Shown: positions 1 to 7,751 of the stretch, piece by piece
Position numbering within the stretch: the stretch's first letter is position 1
Layout: each line of letters starts with the position of its first letter
From: an uncultured Clostridia bacterium
GTDB lineage: Bacteria > Bacillota > Clostridia > TANB77 > CAG-508
Direction of reading: 5' to 3'
DNA length: 11,563 nt
Assembly: GCA_934177555.1 (NCBI GenBank)
Contig: CAKPPL010000035.1
Span: 1 to 11,563 of the forward strand
Program-made: the position numbers and the translations under genes
The notes under the pieces: generated by a model
What the model was told of the DNA's origin: nothing
What the model saw: only the letters and a program-made list of their open reading frames with translations
The model's database searches: none

Positions 1-859
1 TTATTGAGAGTACTGCAAAAATTATATTTATAATTATAATTTTTCTAAAAAAATCCATTCCACTAATTTCTTTATTTTTTAAAACATCGTTTCCAAAATA
101 TAACATTATAATTGGAATCATAGCCATAACTAATGAGCCAAAGTAGTTAGAAACATCATACATTCCTCCCATATATTCCAATATACGTGGTGAAAACTTT
201 GCAATTAAAACTAAAATCTTTCTTCCCATTATAAACACTATTATAAATAATGGTAGTAAAAATTTATTATATTTCTTTTTATATTTAAATCTACTTGCAA
301 ATAAATATAATATTCCTAAAATAGCTGAACCATGAAAACTCATTGCTAATAATATTTCCAAAAAATATTTTACATATTTTCTAGATTTTAAATTTTCAAA
401 TGCTAACAGTAGAAATCCTATTGCCACAGCTTGTCTCATAATGTTCATATATGAAAAATAAAAATTTAAAGTAATATATAAATATACACTATATACTAAA
501 TTATTTGAATTTCTATATATAAATCTTAATACACAAAAATTAATAAATGCAGATGTAATGAATATCAATATTTGTGGATCAGAACTTATTTTATTTAATC
601 CATAGCATAATATTACAAATCCTTTTTCATAACGCTCATTAAATGCACTGTTTATAGAAGTGTATGTTCCTATTCTTTTATATGCTCGATAGTATTGTTC
701 TGTGTCTGTTCCTACATCTTTTGTTCTTATTCCAGCAACTATTGTAAGAATAACAAAGGTAATAATTATAAAAAATTTTTTTGAATTTTCCCTTTTATTC
801 ACACTTAGTAATAATCCAAATATTATTTCGAAAATAAGTACTATTATATAAATTGCCAT
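1..859 (-). CDS. EpsG/Wzy-type polysaccharide polymerase, partial (3' end beyond the left edge)
   Basis: I translated this open frame by hand. It gives 286 residues from the ATG at 859-857 and has no stop before the window edge. It is a very hydrophobic multi-spanning membrane protein. Motifs typical of the EpsG family are AGIRT (42-46), VGTDTEQYY (49-57), YEKGF (77-81), MNIMRQA (138-144) and FHGSAI (175-180). Family members are predicted to join lipid-linked repeat units on the outer face of the membrane in Wzx/Wzy-type pathways. EpsG proteins are usually about 350-370 residues, so roughly 70-80 residues are missing. A strong GGAGG (869-865) lies 5 bases before the ATG, and the stop codon of the upstream GT4 gene ends immediately before it, which supports translation as part of the same operon. 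The polymerase role is inferred from the family and the context. Confidence 0.88.
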   Translation of the reverse strand, partial: MAIYIIVLIFEIIFGLLLSVNKRENSKKFFIIITFVILTIVAGIRTKDVGTDTEQYYRAYKRIGTYTSINSAFNERYEKGFVILCYGLNKISSDPQILIFITSAFINFCVLRFIYRNSNNLVYSVYLYITLNFYFSYMNIMRQAVAIGFLLLAFENLKSRKYVKYFLEILLAMSFHGSAILGILYLFASRFKYKKKYNKFLLPLFIIVFIMGRKILVLIAKFSPRILEYMGGMYDVSNYFGSLVMAMIPIIMLYFGNDVLKNKEISGMDFFRKIIIINIIFAVLSI

Positions 860-1975
860 TTATTCCTCCAAATTTACTAAATCATTATATATTTTTTCTA
901 ACTTAATTGTTGCTTCTTCAATCTTATATCCTTTTTCTATCATTTCTGAAATTCTACTTTTTCTCTCTTTAATTTTTTGTTTCAATATTTCTTCTATCCA
1001 AATTTCTTTATTATCTATACTCAAAAAATTGGTGGTTTCTAATATCTTTGCTTCTTCTGTTACTTCATTAGAAAAAATACATGGTAAGTCTGCACACTGT
1101 GCTTCAACTCCAACAACAGGCAATCCTTCATATAATGAAGGTAGTACAAATAAATCTGAAGCATGCATATATTCATTTACATTTGTTATATTTTTTTTCA
1201 TTATAATCTTCTTTTCAATACCATACTCTTTTATTTTTTCTTTTATTTTTTCCTCTAATGGTCCAGATCCAATTAATAATATTTTATATTTATCACTTTT
1301 TTTCAATAATTCATTAAAAATATCTATTAAAAATAGCAGATTTTTTTGAGGAACAAACCTTGCAACATTAATCAATAATATTTCATTATCTTCTATTTTT
1401 TCTAATTTTCTAATTTTTACTCTATTTGATAAATCAAATGTGAATTTTTCAACATCTATAGAATTAGAAATTACTGTATATTTTTTATTTTTAAACATAA
1501 AATCACCAGCTAATTTAGAACATGCAAAATATGTATTGGCAAATTTTTTTGAGAATACTGAAAATATCGTATTTCTTATATTATTTATGAATTTATCAGC
1601 ATATTGGGTTGCATGGCTGTGCAATATCCTTGTTTTTATGCCATATTTTTTAGCATAATACAAATAAAATGCTCCCATATTTAATACATGACAATGAATG
1701 ATATCATATTTTGTTGCATTTTCTTTCAAAAATTTTTTTATTTTTTTTCTTACTTCAATAATATTTTTTATTCCCATTTTAGGAATATAATATATTTGGC
1801 TTCCAGCATTTTTTATTTCATCATAATATACACTTTCTTCATTTACACCTGTTATAAAATCTATATGAAACTTATTTTTGTCTATATTTCTGAAATAATT
1901 CATAGCGTAACTCGCTACGCCATTACATAATCTCAATGATGGAACAATATATAGAATTCTTATTTTATCACTCAT
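860..1975 (-). CDS. GT4-family glycosyltransferase (EpsF-like)
   Basis: This 371-residue protein has the GT-B fold pattern of retaining GT4 glycosyltransferases. The N-terminal acceptor half begins with a beta strand (IRILYIVPSL) followed by the glycine-containing NGVASYAMNY loop (18-27), and HSH lies at 119-121. The C-terminal nucleotide-sugar half includes NVARFVPQKN (203-212) and the EX7E motif at E283 and E291 within EGLPVVGVE. It would add one sugar to the undecaprenyl-linked repeat unit at the cytoplasmic membrane face; the donor and linkage cannot be read from sequence. Its ATG overlaps the TGA of the upstream oxidoreductase gene by 4 bases (ATGA), and an AGGTGA ribosome site precedes it. 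It closely resembles the EpsF/CpsF-type enzymes of Gram-positive exopolysaccharide clusters. The length is normal for the family. Confidence 0.93.
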   Translation of the reverse strand: MSDKIRILYIVPSLRLCNGVASYAMNYFRNIDKNKFHIDFITGVNEESVYYDEIKNAGSQIYYIPKMGIKNIIEVRKKIKKFLKENATKYDIIHCHVLNMGAFYLYYAKKYGIKTRILHSHATQYADKFINNIRNTIFSVFSKKFANTYFACSKLAGDFMFKNKKYTVISNSIDVEKFTFDLSNRVKIRKLEKIEDNEILLINVARFVPQKNLLFLIDIFNELLKKSDKYKILLIGSGPLEEKIKEKIKEYGIEKKIIMKKNITNVNEYMHASDLFVLPSLYEGLPVVGVEAQCADLPCIFSNEVTEEAKILETTNFLSIDNKEIWIEEILKQKIKERKSRISEMIEKGYKIEEATIKLEKIYNDLVNLEE

Positions 1976-3174
1976 TTCTTCACCTGCTTAAAATATTTTT
2001 TATATAATACTTTTATTTGTTTCGGCATTATGTCTTTCAAAACGTATTTTAGTTTGTTTTTATTTGCTAAATATTTTTTAGAATATTCCTCAAATGGCAT
2101 TTCATCTAATTGTTTATATATAATATCTCTATTTTGTGGTCTTGTTGTAGGATGTTTCAAATTTCCATTAAATTTAGTTACTTGTTGTTCATTATATTGT
2201 CTATATTCAACAAGATTTTTTACTTTATTGAATATTTTTTCACCTTTTATAGTATTAATAACTGCTAATGATACTCCATTTTTGTCATAGAAGTCATAAT
2301 CAAATTGTTCTATTCCCCATAAATCTCCTAAAGTAATGTCTCCCACTCTATCTAAATTTCCATATTTACATTCATAACAACATTCTCTATATATTTTTCC
2401 TTTTAAGAATGCCGTATAATATGGATCAAAATCAGCTTTTTTATATTTTGTTTTATTTTTTGTTTTTATTTCTGCACAAAAACCCATTCCCCAATCCACT
2501 TTATTTTTACTTCTAATATTATAGCTAAATATTTTTTCTCCTAATTTTTTTTCTTCATTTTCTAAATATTTTTTAAATATTTTCTGACTTGGTACACCAT
2601 GGCATATGATATCTATTGTATAAAGATTTTCATAATCTTTTTTTAAAAATTTTTTTAATCCTCCAATTTGACATGGTACACCTATATATAATACTTTCTT
2701 TCCTTCTTCTAAAAATTCTTTTACTTGAGAAAATGTTTTTTTAGTATCACTTGTAACATATTTTGAGCCTCTTAATTGTTGTAATTCTTTTTTATCTGTT
2801 ACGTATTTTTGATATGGCATTAAATTTTCATCATATGCACTCCCAAACACAATCCCATTTTCTTCTATAACCATTTTCGATATAAGATATGCTATACCAC
2901 CTGAAGTACTATTTTTTGCTATCTCTTTTTCTTTTGGTCTTACACCTAAAAATTTTCTTTCTTCTAAATTATTTTTATTATAAAATCTATCAATTTGTCC
3001 ACATGTTTTTTTACATAAACCACATTTTATGCATCTTTCTTCATCAACTTTTGGAGTTATAAATCCCTCATCATCTTCCTTCATACTAATTGCTTTTACT
3101 GGGCAAATTTGTTCACAAGCTCTACAACCAGTACAGTCCTTTTTATTTAATATTTTTATGAATTTTTCTTCCAT
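1972..3174 (-). CDS. FrhB-type iron-sulfur flavoprotein (Coenzyme F420 hydrogenase/dehydrogenase beta-subunit family)
   Basis: This 400-residue protein begins with two 4Fe-4S ferredoxin motifs, with cysteines 14, 17, 20 and 24 and cysteines 48, 51, 54 and 58. An FrhB-like N-terminal region follows (SGG at 91-93), then the conserved GVPCQIGGL (165-173), CHG (191-193), a cysteine cluster CCYEC (265-269) and GDITLGDLWG (278-287). FrhB relatives bind FAD and extra iron-sulfur clusters. Characterised members include F420-reducing subunits in archaea and ferredoxin-dependent reductases such as BciB and HCAR in phototrophs. Nothing here shows that F420 is made or used. The gene lies 12 bases downstream of the pyruvyl transferase gene and shares an ATGA overlap with the GT4 gene, so a redox step in glycan or carrier-lipid tailoring is likely, but the substrate is unknown. 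The start is supported by GGAGGAAAC before the ATG. Confidence 0.9.
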   Translation of the reverse strand: MEEKFIKILNKKDCTGCRACEQICPVKAISMKEDDEGFITPKVDEERCIKCGLCKKTCGQIDRFYNKNNLEERKFLGVRPKEKEIAKNSTSGGIAYLISKMVIEENGIVFGSAYDENLMPYQKYVTDKKELQQLRGSKYVTSDTKKTFSQVKEFLEEGKKVLYIGVPCQIGGLKKFLKKDYENLYTIDIICHGVPSQKIFKKYLENEEKKLGEKIFSYNIRSKNKVDWGMGFCAEIKTKNKTKYKKADFDPYYTAFLKGKIYRECCYECKYGNLDRVGDITLGDLWGIEQFDYDFYDKNGVSLAVINTIKGEKIFNKVKNLVEYRQYNEQQVTKFNGNLKHPTTRPQNRDIIYKQLDEMPFEEYSKKYLANKNKLKYVLKDIMPKQIKVLYKKYFKQVKK

Positions 3175-3186
3175 GTTTCCTCCATT

Positions 3187-4299
3187 TTAATCATTTAGTG
3201 CTTTATCTAAATATTCTGAAGCTTTTTTTCTTTCATCTTCTAACACTTTGTTTGCATGTTCAAAATTTATTGTTTTATCTGCTAATTTTATATCATTATA
3301 ATCTTCAACAATTCTGTCTTGTAAACCTGTTACTTCTAATATACTAGCTAATCTTGTACTAAACTTTTCTGGAAATATTATCATAAATGGTGTATTAAAA
3401 TTTATTGAAAAAGCTGTTGCGTGAAAAGAATCTGTTACAACATAACTTGCATTTGCTATTAAAGATAAAAAGTCTTCAACTTTTACATTACATTTCATTT
3501 TACCTTTTTTGAAACATTCATGTAAATTATAACTAATATAGTATATATCTAAGTTTTTTTCTTTAGCTAATTTTTCAACATATCTATCAATTTTTTTATT
3601 TCTGTTTAAATTATACATTAGTACATATTTCTTGCTATTGTATTTTGATGAAGCTATTTTTAGCCATTCTTCTCTATTTAATAATAGTGTTGGGTCTAAA
3701 ACATTTATTCCATCATTTCTTCCTAATTTTTTTAAAATATCTACTCCAGATATTTCTCTCATAGAAAGATATTGATATTTATTAACTAATCTTCTTGTTT
3801 CTTCAACTTCTTCTGGAACAAGTGATTTTTTTCCAAAACTTGCAGCATAAGATATTCTTTTTTTATCATCTGGAACAAAATCTAAGAAGAATGGATATTC
3901 TATTTTTTCATTCCATTCACTATTCCAAACTTGGTCACTTCCTGTACAATAGATATCTGCTTGTGGTATATCTTTTTCTAACTCTTCTTTATTGTAATAT
4001 GTTTTGTCTGTCATTTTTATATATTTTTTCAAGAATTTTTTAAACATTGAAAATCTTTGAACATATGACGGAAATATAACACATTGTGCTCCAAATCTCA
4101 CAATTGGATTTTTTCTTAATATCTCTTTTTTATTTTTTAATCTTTTTAGCATTCCAAATAAATGTAATCTTTCAGGATAATAATCTATTGTCTCAACTTC
4201 AAATCCTTTTTCTTTTATTTTTTCTTGTAATGCATATGTTTGTAAAACAGAACCATAATTTACAACCCTATGTAATGTGATTATATCTACTTTTTTCAT
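3187..4299 (-). CDS. polysaccharide pyruvyl transferase family protein
   Basis: This 370-residue soluble protein belongs to the CsaB/WcaK/PssM-like family (PF04230), which transfers pyruvate from phosphoenolpyruvate to form a ketal on a sugar, giving the glycan a negative charge. Visible family signatures are the N-terminal HRVVNYGSVLQTYALQ stretch (10-25), GSDQVW (120-125), YAASFG (151-156), REISG (181-185), DPTLLL (202-207) and TDSFHAT (289-295) near the proposed donor site. The length is normal and all motifs are intact. It starts 9 bases after the GT2 gene; its Shine-Dalgarno sequence overlaps the GT2 stop codon (TAGGAG), a sign of translational coupling. Some family members act as other transferases, so the pyruvyl activity is a family-level prediction, although the operon context fits it well. 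Confidence 0.9.
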   Translation of the reverse strand: MKKVDIITLHRVVNYGSVLQTYALQEKIKEKGFEVETIDYYPERLHLFGMLKRLKNKKEILRKNPIVRFGAQCVIFPSYVQRFSMFKKFLKKYIKMTDKTYYNKEELEKDIPQADIYCTGSDQVWNSEWNEKIEYPFFLDFVPDDKKRISYAASFGKKSLVPEEVEETRRLVNKYQYLSMREISGVDILKKLGRNDGINVLDPTLLLNREEWLKIASSKYNSKKYVLMYNLNRNKKIDRYVEKLAKEKNLDIYYISYNLHECFKKGKMKCNVKVEDFLSLIANASYVVTDSFHATAFSINFNTPFMIIFPEKFSTRLASILEVTGLQDRIVEDYNDIKLADKTINFEHANKVLEDERKKASEYLDKALND

Positions 4300-4308
4300 T
4301 TTTTTCTC

Positions 4309-5370
4309 CTATCTTTTATTTTTTAATGAGTTAAATAATTTAGGTAATTTTTTCTTACAAAAAGCCAATCCTTTTCCCATAATCATAGCTAATAACACTG
4401 ATTTTATCCTATATGGTATTAATAATATTTTTACTTTTTTACTTTGAGGTTTCATTTTTTTGAGTTCTTCTCTTGTTGTTTCATCATATATAATTTGTTT
4501 TATTTTTTGATATTTCTCTTTAAATGACATATTACATTCTTCATTAAATAAATTTTCGATACAACCTAATGTTCTTTCAATATGTCTTCTAGCACAAAAC
4601 TCTTCATAATTTGATTTTTCTATGCCGAATTTATCAAAATATTCTTTAAATTCTTGGTTTTCTTTTAATCTTATCTCATACAAGTTTTCTATATACTTTC
4701 CTGTAATTGTAGTTCCTCTTCCTCTTATATAATGATAAAAACATTTTTGCATGTTAAAAAGAGTATTGACTTGTAATAAATACTCTCTATTAAATTCAAT
4801 ATCTTCTCCCCAATTATAATCTGGAAATTTTATATTGTGTTTTTCTATAATTTCTCTTTTATACATTTTATTCCATATATTGTATAGCAAATGTTTGTCC
4901 CATAAAGTCACAAAATCCTTTTTTAGTTCTTCAATATTGGAATAATTTTGGTCATCACAATGTATCTCATCCATTTGTACTTTTCCATCAATGTCTTCTA
5001 CTTCTGAGAAAAAACCAGAAACAATTAAATCAGGTTTATATTTTATATATATATCCATATAGGAATTCAGCATATCTTTTTCAATATAATCATCTGAATC
5101 TACAAAACATATAAATTCTCCAGTTGCTTTTTCAATCCCCATATTTCTTGCATTTGATACCCCTTTTTTGCTTTGAATATAAAATTTTACTCTTTCATCT
5201 TTTTCTTGATACTTTTTACAAATTTCAGCAGAATTATCCGTTGACCCATTATCAATAAGTATTAATTCATAATTATTGTATGTTTGTTCTAATATAGATT
5301 TTATTGTTTTTTCTAAATATTTTTCTGAATTGTATACTGGTATAATTATAGTTATTATATTTTTTTTCAT
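4309..5370 (-). CDS. GT2-family glycosyltransferase (GT-A fold)
   Basis: This 353-residue inverting-type glycosyltransferase has a standard GT-A catalytic domain in its first 100-120 residues: IIIPVYN (8-14), LIDNGSTDNS (38-47), a KGVSNARNMGI stretch (69-79) and the metal- and nucleotide-binding DSDD (91-94). The second half carries the NKMYKREII segment (about 166-174), WGED (187-190) and GRGTTITGKY (about residue 217 on) typical of Bacillota capsule and teichoic-acid GT2 enzymes. The basic C-terminal 50 residues, rich in Lys and Leu, could act as a membrane-association segment. It should add a sugar to the lipid-linked repeat unit on the cytoplasmic face; the donor is unknown. AGAGGAG precedes the ATG, and the gene sits 16 bases after the acyltransferase gene. 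Confidence 0.93.
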   Translation of the reverse strand: MKKNIITIIIPVYNSEKYLEKTIKSILEQTYNNYELILIDNGSTDNSAEICKKYQEKDERVKFYIQSKKGVSNARNMGIEKATGEFICFVDSDDYIEKDMLNSYMDIYIKYKPDLIVSGFFSEVEDIDGKVQMDEIHCDDQNYSNIEELKKDFVTLWDKHLLYNIWNKMYKREIIEKHNIKFPDYNWGEDIEFNREYLLQVNTLFNMQKCFYHYIRGRGTTITGKYIENLYEIRLKENQEFKEYFDKFGIEKSNYEEFCARRHIERTLGCIENLFNEECNMSFKEKYQKIKQIIYDETTREELKKMKPQSKKVKILLIPYRIKSVLLAMIMGKGLAFCKKKLPKLFNSLKNKR

Positions 5371-5386
5371 AAAAGCTCCTCTTTTA

Positions 5387-6457
5387 TTATACTGTTATTT
5401 TCTCATGTTCTTTTAAATCTTCATTTTTCTTTTTATTTATCCATTTATCTTTTAAGTAATGTGCAAATTTAACTTCAATAATTTCATATGCAAAATTTGC
5501 TATAATCAAGCTAATAATAATAGCTAAACAAGCGCATAAAATTGAAATAATATTAATTTCATTCATTGGATTAATAAACTTCTTAAACACTAAAATCACA
5601 TAATAATGTATCAAATAAAAAGAATAACTAATATTTCCTATTCTTAATAGCACACTAGGTGCTTTCAAGCTTTTAAAAAATGCTGTCAAAAAGAATAGTA
5701 CTACTATTCCTGATAATATAGCTCTTATAATTGGGTTAATCTTAGTAAAAACTACCATAAAAGAAACAATTCCTAATGCTATTAGTATTTCTGATACAGC
5801 TATATTTTTTGTCATATTGAATGAATTATATTCAAAAAGTTTTTTAGCAATATAAAATAAAATTATTCCTATTATAAAGTCAATCATTCTAATATTAGTC
5901 CAAACTCTAAGCGTTGCATAAGCTGATACATCAAGAAAATTTCCAATTAATATTAAAATCATTAATATTCCACAAGTAATTTGTCCTCTTTTTTTATGAT
6001 TGATTTTTGCAGAGATCCAAAATACTAAATAAAAAAACATTTCATTTAATAAAGTATGAGCTGGTCCGACTATCGGTCTAGTAACATCTATCGCTCTTAT
6101 TGCATCTCTTGAATATGGTATAAAAAATAATGATTTCAATAATTCAATGCCATTTGGTCTATATGGAACTATTCCATCAACAATATATGCTGCTCCAAAA
6201 GTTAAAATTGTTAAAATCCAATATAGTGGTACAATCTTTATTATTCTTTTTTTAGCATAATTATCTAAATTACTTTGAGTTGTGTACATTATTATAAAAC
6301 CACTAATAACAAAGAAAATATCTACTCCTATTGCTGTATTAATTTTCAAATTATAAATAAAATCAATATGATATAATGCCACCATTAATGCTGAAATCGC
6401 TCTTAAAATCTGAATTCCATCAAATTTTATACCTGAAAATTCTTTTGTACTATTCAT
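5387..6457 (-). CDS. acyltransferase 3 family membrane O-acyltransferase
   Basis: This 356-residue integral membrane protein has about ten predicted hydrophobic helices. Acyltransferase-3 (PF01757) signatures are LRAISALMVALYH (18-30) with the likely catalytic His30, GVDIFFVISGF (44-54), RIIKIVPLYW (71-80), HTLLNEMFFY (134-143) and GNISYSFYLIHYY (274-286). Family members move acetyl or other acyl groups from the cytoplasm to sugars of extracellular glycans; in a polysaccharide operon, O-acetylation of the repeat unit is the most likely job. There is no SGNH hydrolase extension, so it is the single-domain form. It follows the sugar transferase gene by 1 base, with AAGGAG located inside the 3' end of that gene, so translation is probably coupled. 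The acyl donor and target sugar are not visible. Confidence 0.92.
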   Translation of the reverse strand: MNSTKEFSGIKFDGIQILRAISALMVALYHIDFIYNLKINTAIGVDIFFVISGFIIMYTTQSNLDNYAKKRIIKIVPLYWILTILTFGAAYIVDGIVPYRPNGIELLKSLFFIPYSRDAIRAIDVTRPIVGPAHTLLNEMFFYLVFWISAKINHKKRGQITCGILMILILIGNFLDVSAYATLRVWTNIRMIDFIIGIILFYIAKKLFEYNSFNMTKNIAVSEILIALGIVSFMVVFTKINPIIRAILSGIVVLFFLTAFFKSLKAPSVLLRIGNISYSFYLIHYYVILVFKKFINPMNEINIISILCACLAIIISLIIANFAYEIIEVKFAHYLKDKWINKKKNEDLKEHEKITV

Positions 6458-6458
6458 T

Positions 6459-7154
6459 CTATATTGCTCCTTCTTTTTTTACTACTGATAAGATTGTTTT
6501 TAAAAATACTTTTATATCCATTTTTAAAGACATGTTGTCTATGTAAAATAATTCCATTTTCATTCTTTGTTCATATGTAGTATTACTTCTTCCATTAGCT
6601 GCCCAATACCCAGTTAGACCTGGTGTAACACTAAGAAATTTGTCTATATTATATCCATATTTTTTTAATTCTTCTGCTACTACTGGTCTTGGTCCTATTA
6701 TTGATAAATCACCTTTTATTATATTTAAAAGTTGTGGTAATTCATCTAAACTTGTTTTTCTTAATATATTTCCAACTTTAGTTATTCTTGGATCATTTGT
6801 TAATTTATAATTTTCTTTATATTCTTTCATTTGCTCTGGTGTAAAACTTTTGATTAAATCTTCTGCATTTGATACCATTGATCTAAATTTATATAATTTA
6901 ATTATTTTTCCATTCTTACCTATACGAGTATGTTTAAAAAATACTGGTCCTTTTGATTCTAATTTTATTGCTATTGCAATTATTGCAAAAACTGGTGATA
7001 ACATAATTAATGCCATTGTAGCTAAAATAACATCTGTCATTCTTTTTATTATTCTATATGGCATATCTTTTTTGATTATTTGTTTGTCAGCTGTTGCTGG
7101 CAAATTAAGTGCTGAAACATTTTCAATAATGTTTTCATTCCCCATAACACTCAC
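6459..7154 (-). CDS. monotopic sugar-phosphate transferase (initiating phosphoglycosyl transferase)
   Basis: This 231-residue bacterial sugar transferase (PF02397) is of the short PglC/EpsL type without the multi-spanning N-terminal part of WcaJ. A hydrophobic re-entrant helix (about 38-64) carries the Ser-Pro break (53-54). KFRSM (89-93), the catalytic Asp-Glu in DELPQ (137-141) and GPRPV (154-158) are all intact. It moves a sugar-1-phosphate from a UDP-sugar to undecaprenyl phosphate, the committed first step of the pathway. I chose the GTG start at 7154 because GGGGGA (7168-7163) lies 8 bases upstream; the ATG three codons later would be 17 bases from it. A roughly 30-residue leader precedes the conserved core. 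The ribosome site overlaps the stop codon of the VanZ gene, so the two are probably translationally coupled. The specific sugar is unknown. Confidence 0.94.
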   Translation of the reverse strand: MSVMGNENIIENVSALNLPATADKQIIKKDMPYRIIKRMTDVILATMALIMLSPVFAIIAIAIKLESKGPVFFKHTRIGKNGKIIKLYKFRSMVSNAEDLIKSFTPEQMKEYKENYKLTNDPRITKVGNILRKTSLDELPQLLNIIKGDLSIIGPRPVVAEELKKYGYNIDKFLSVTPGLTGYWAANGRSNTTYEQRMKMELFYIDNMSLKMDIKVFLKTILSVVKKEGAI

Positions 7155-7167
7155 TTTAAAATTCCCC

Positions 7168-7659
7168 CTAATTTATTAATTTTTTATTTTTATGTTTATT
7201 AATAAATTTTATTATTAATAAATAAATAGCAACACCTGTAATTATACCTAATGTATCTATTCCCACATCAAGAATTCTTGCACTTCTTCCTCCTACAAAT
7301 AATTGATGTAATTCATCACTTATAGCATATCCTCCCCCAAGGATTACACTATATATTATTTTGTTTTTTTGACTTTTATCTGTTGTATAGAAATAATTTA
7401 TTATAACTATTCCTCCTACTGTATATAGTGTATAATGTGCTAATTTTCTTATTATTTTATCTGCATGTTTTAACATGTCTTCATTTTTACTTTTATTACT
7501 ACTAACTATTGTGTTTAAAACTTTTTGTGAAAAATTTCTACTTGTACCTTCTGATTTGTTACCTCCTTCACTTGAAAAATGAAATACTATTAACATCCAA
7601 ATTAAAATTAATATAATCTTTAGAATTTTTTTAATTTTGTCTAATTTATTTTTTTTCAT
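7168..7659 (-). CDS. VanZ-family membrane protein, first gene of the polysaccharide operon
   Basis: This 163-residue protein matches the VanZ-like family (PF04892). It has an N-terminal hydrophobic helix (11-27), FSSE (28-31), RKLAHYTLY (71-79) leading into a second helix, a third helix ending in ISDELHQLF (113-121), RSARILDVGIDTLG (125-138), a last helix (about 137-154) and a basic C-terminus. VanZ of enterococci gives low-level teicoplanin resistance; the biochemical activity of the family is not established. Its position directly before the initiating transferase suggests a link to the undecaprenyl-linked pathway or envelope stress, but this is inference. No Shine-Dalgarno sequence precedes the ATG, and the promoter's -10 box ends only 8 bases upstream, so the mRNA is probably leaderless. 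The start is supported because the next in-frame ATG (residue 22) would remove most of the first membrane helix. Confidence 0.9.
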   Translation of the reverse strand: MKKNKLDKIKKILKIILILIWMLIVFHFSSEGGNKSEGTSRNFSQKVLNTIVSSNKSKNEDMLKHADKIIRKLAHYTLYTVGGIVIINYFYTTDKSQKNKIIYSVILGGGYAISDELHQLFVGGRSARILDVGIDTLGIITGVAIYLLIIKFINKHKNKKLIN

Positions 7660-7667
7660 ACAATTTT

Positions 7668-7696
7668 ATTATATAATACTACGGTCTTTTTTTCAA
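7668..7696 (-). promoter_or_regulatory. sigma-A-type promoter of the polysaccharide operon
   Basis: On the minus strand a -35 box TTGAAA (7696-7691) and a perfect -10 box TATAAT (7673-7668) are separated by exactly 17 bases. Transcription should begin about 7 bases on, near 7661, only 0-2 bases from the VanZ ATG. It is the only promoter seen for the eight-gene operon. The -35 box sits just after the U-tract of the hpf terminator and inside an AT-rich inverted repeat (7684-7717). Confidence 0.75.
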
Positions 7697-7706
7697 GACT
7701 TTTGTC

Positions 7707-7740
7707 AAAAAAAAGACATATATCTATACTGATATATATC
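7707..7740 (-). terminator. Rho-independent terminator of hpf
   Basis: On the minus strand a 10-pair stem (7740-7731 with 7724-7715, one G-U pair) closes a 6-base loop and is followed by eight T residues (7714-7707). It begins 11 bases after the hpf stop codon. The stem is almost all A-T, so it is weaker than usual, but the uninterrupted U-tract and position support termination between hpf and the polysaccharide operon. Confidence 0.62.
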
Positions 7741-7751
7741 CTTTATAAAAA

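Noticed and set aside
1029..1349. Plus-strand open frame inside the GT4 gene, and similar frames at 1440-1930, 2030-2290, 3795-4280, 6850-7179, 7702-8062 and 11305-11550
   Set aside because: They are antisense to well-supported genes, are low-complexity Phe/Leu/Ile-rich, and match no recognisable family.
1903..1917. Small perfect inverted repeat TAGCG/CGCTA
   Set aside because: It lies inside the GT4 coding sequence over the conserved NGVASYAMN segment; codon constraints explain it.
1972..3174. Use of coenzyme F420 or a methanogen-type hydrogenase
   Set aside because: Only the family name points to F420; no F420 biosynthesis or hydrogenase genes are present and the glycan context fits better.
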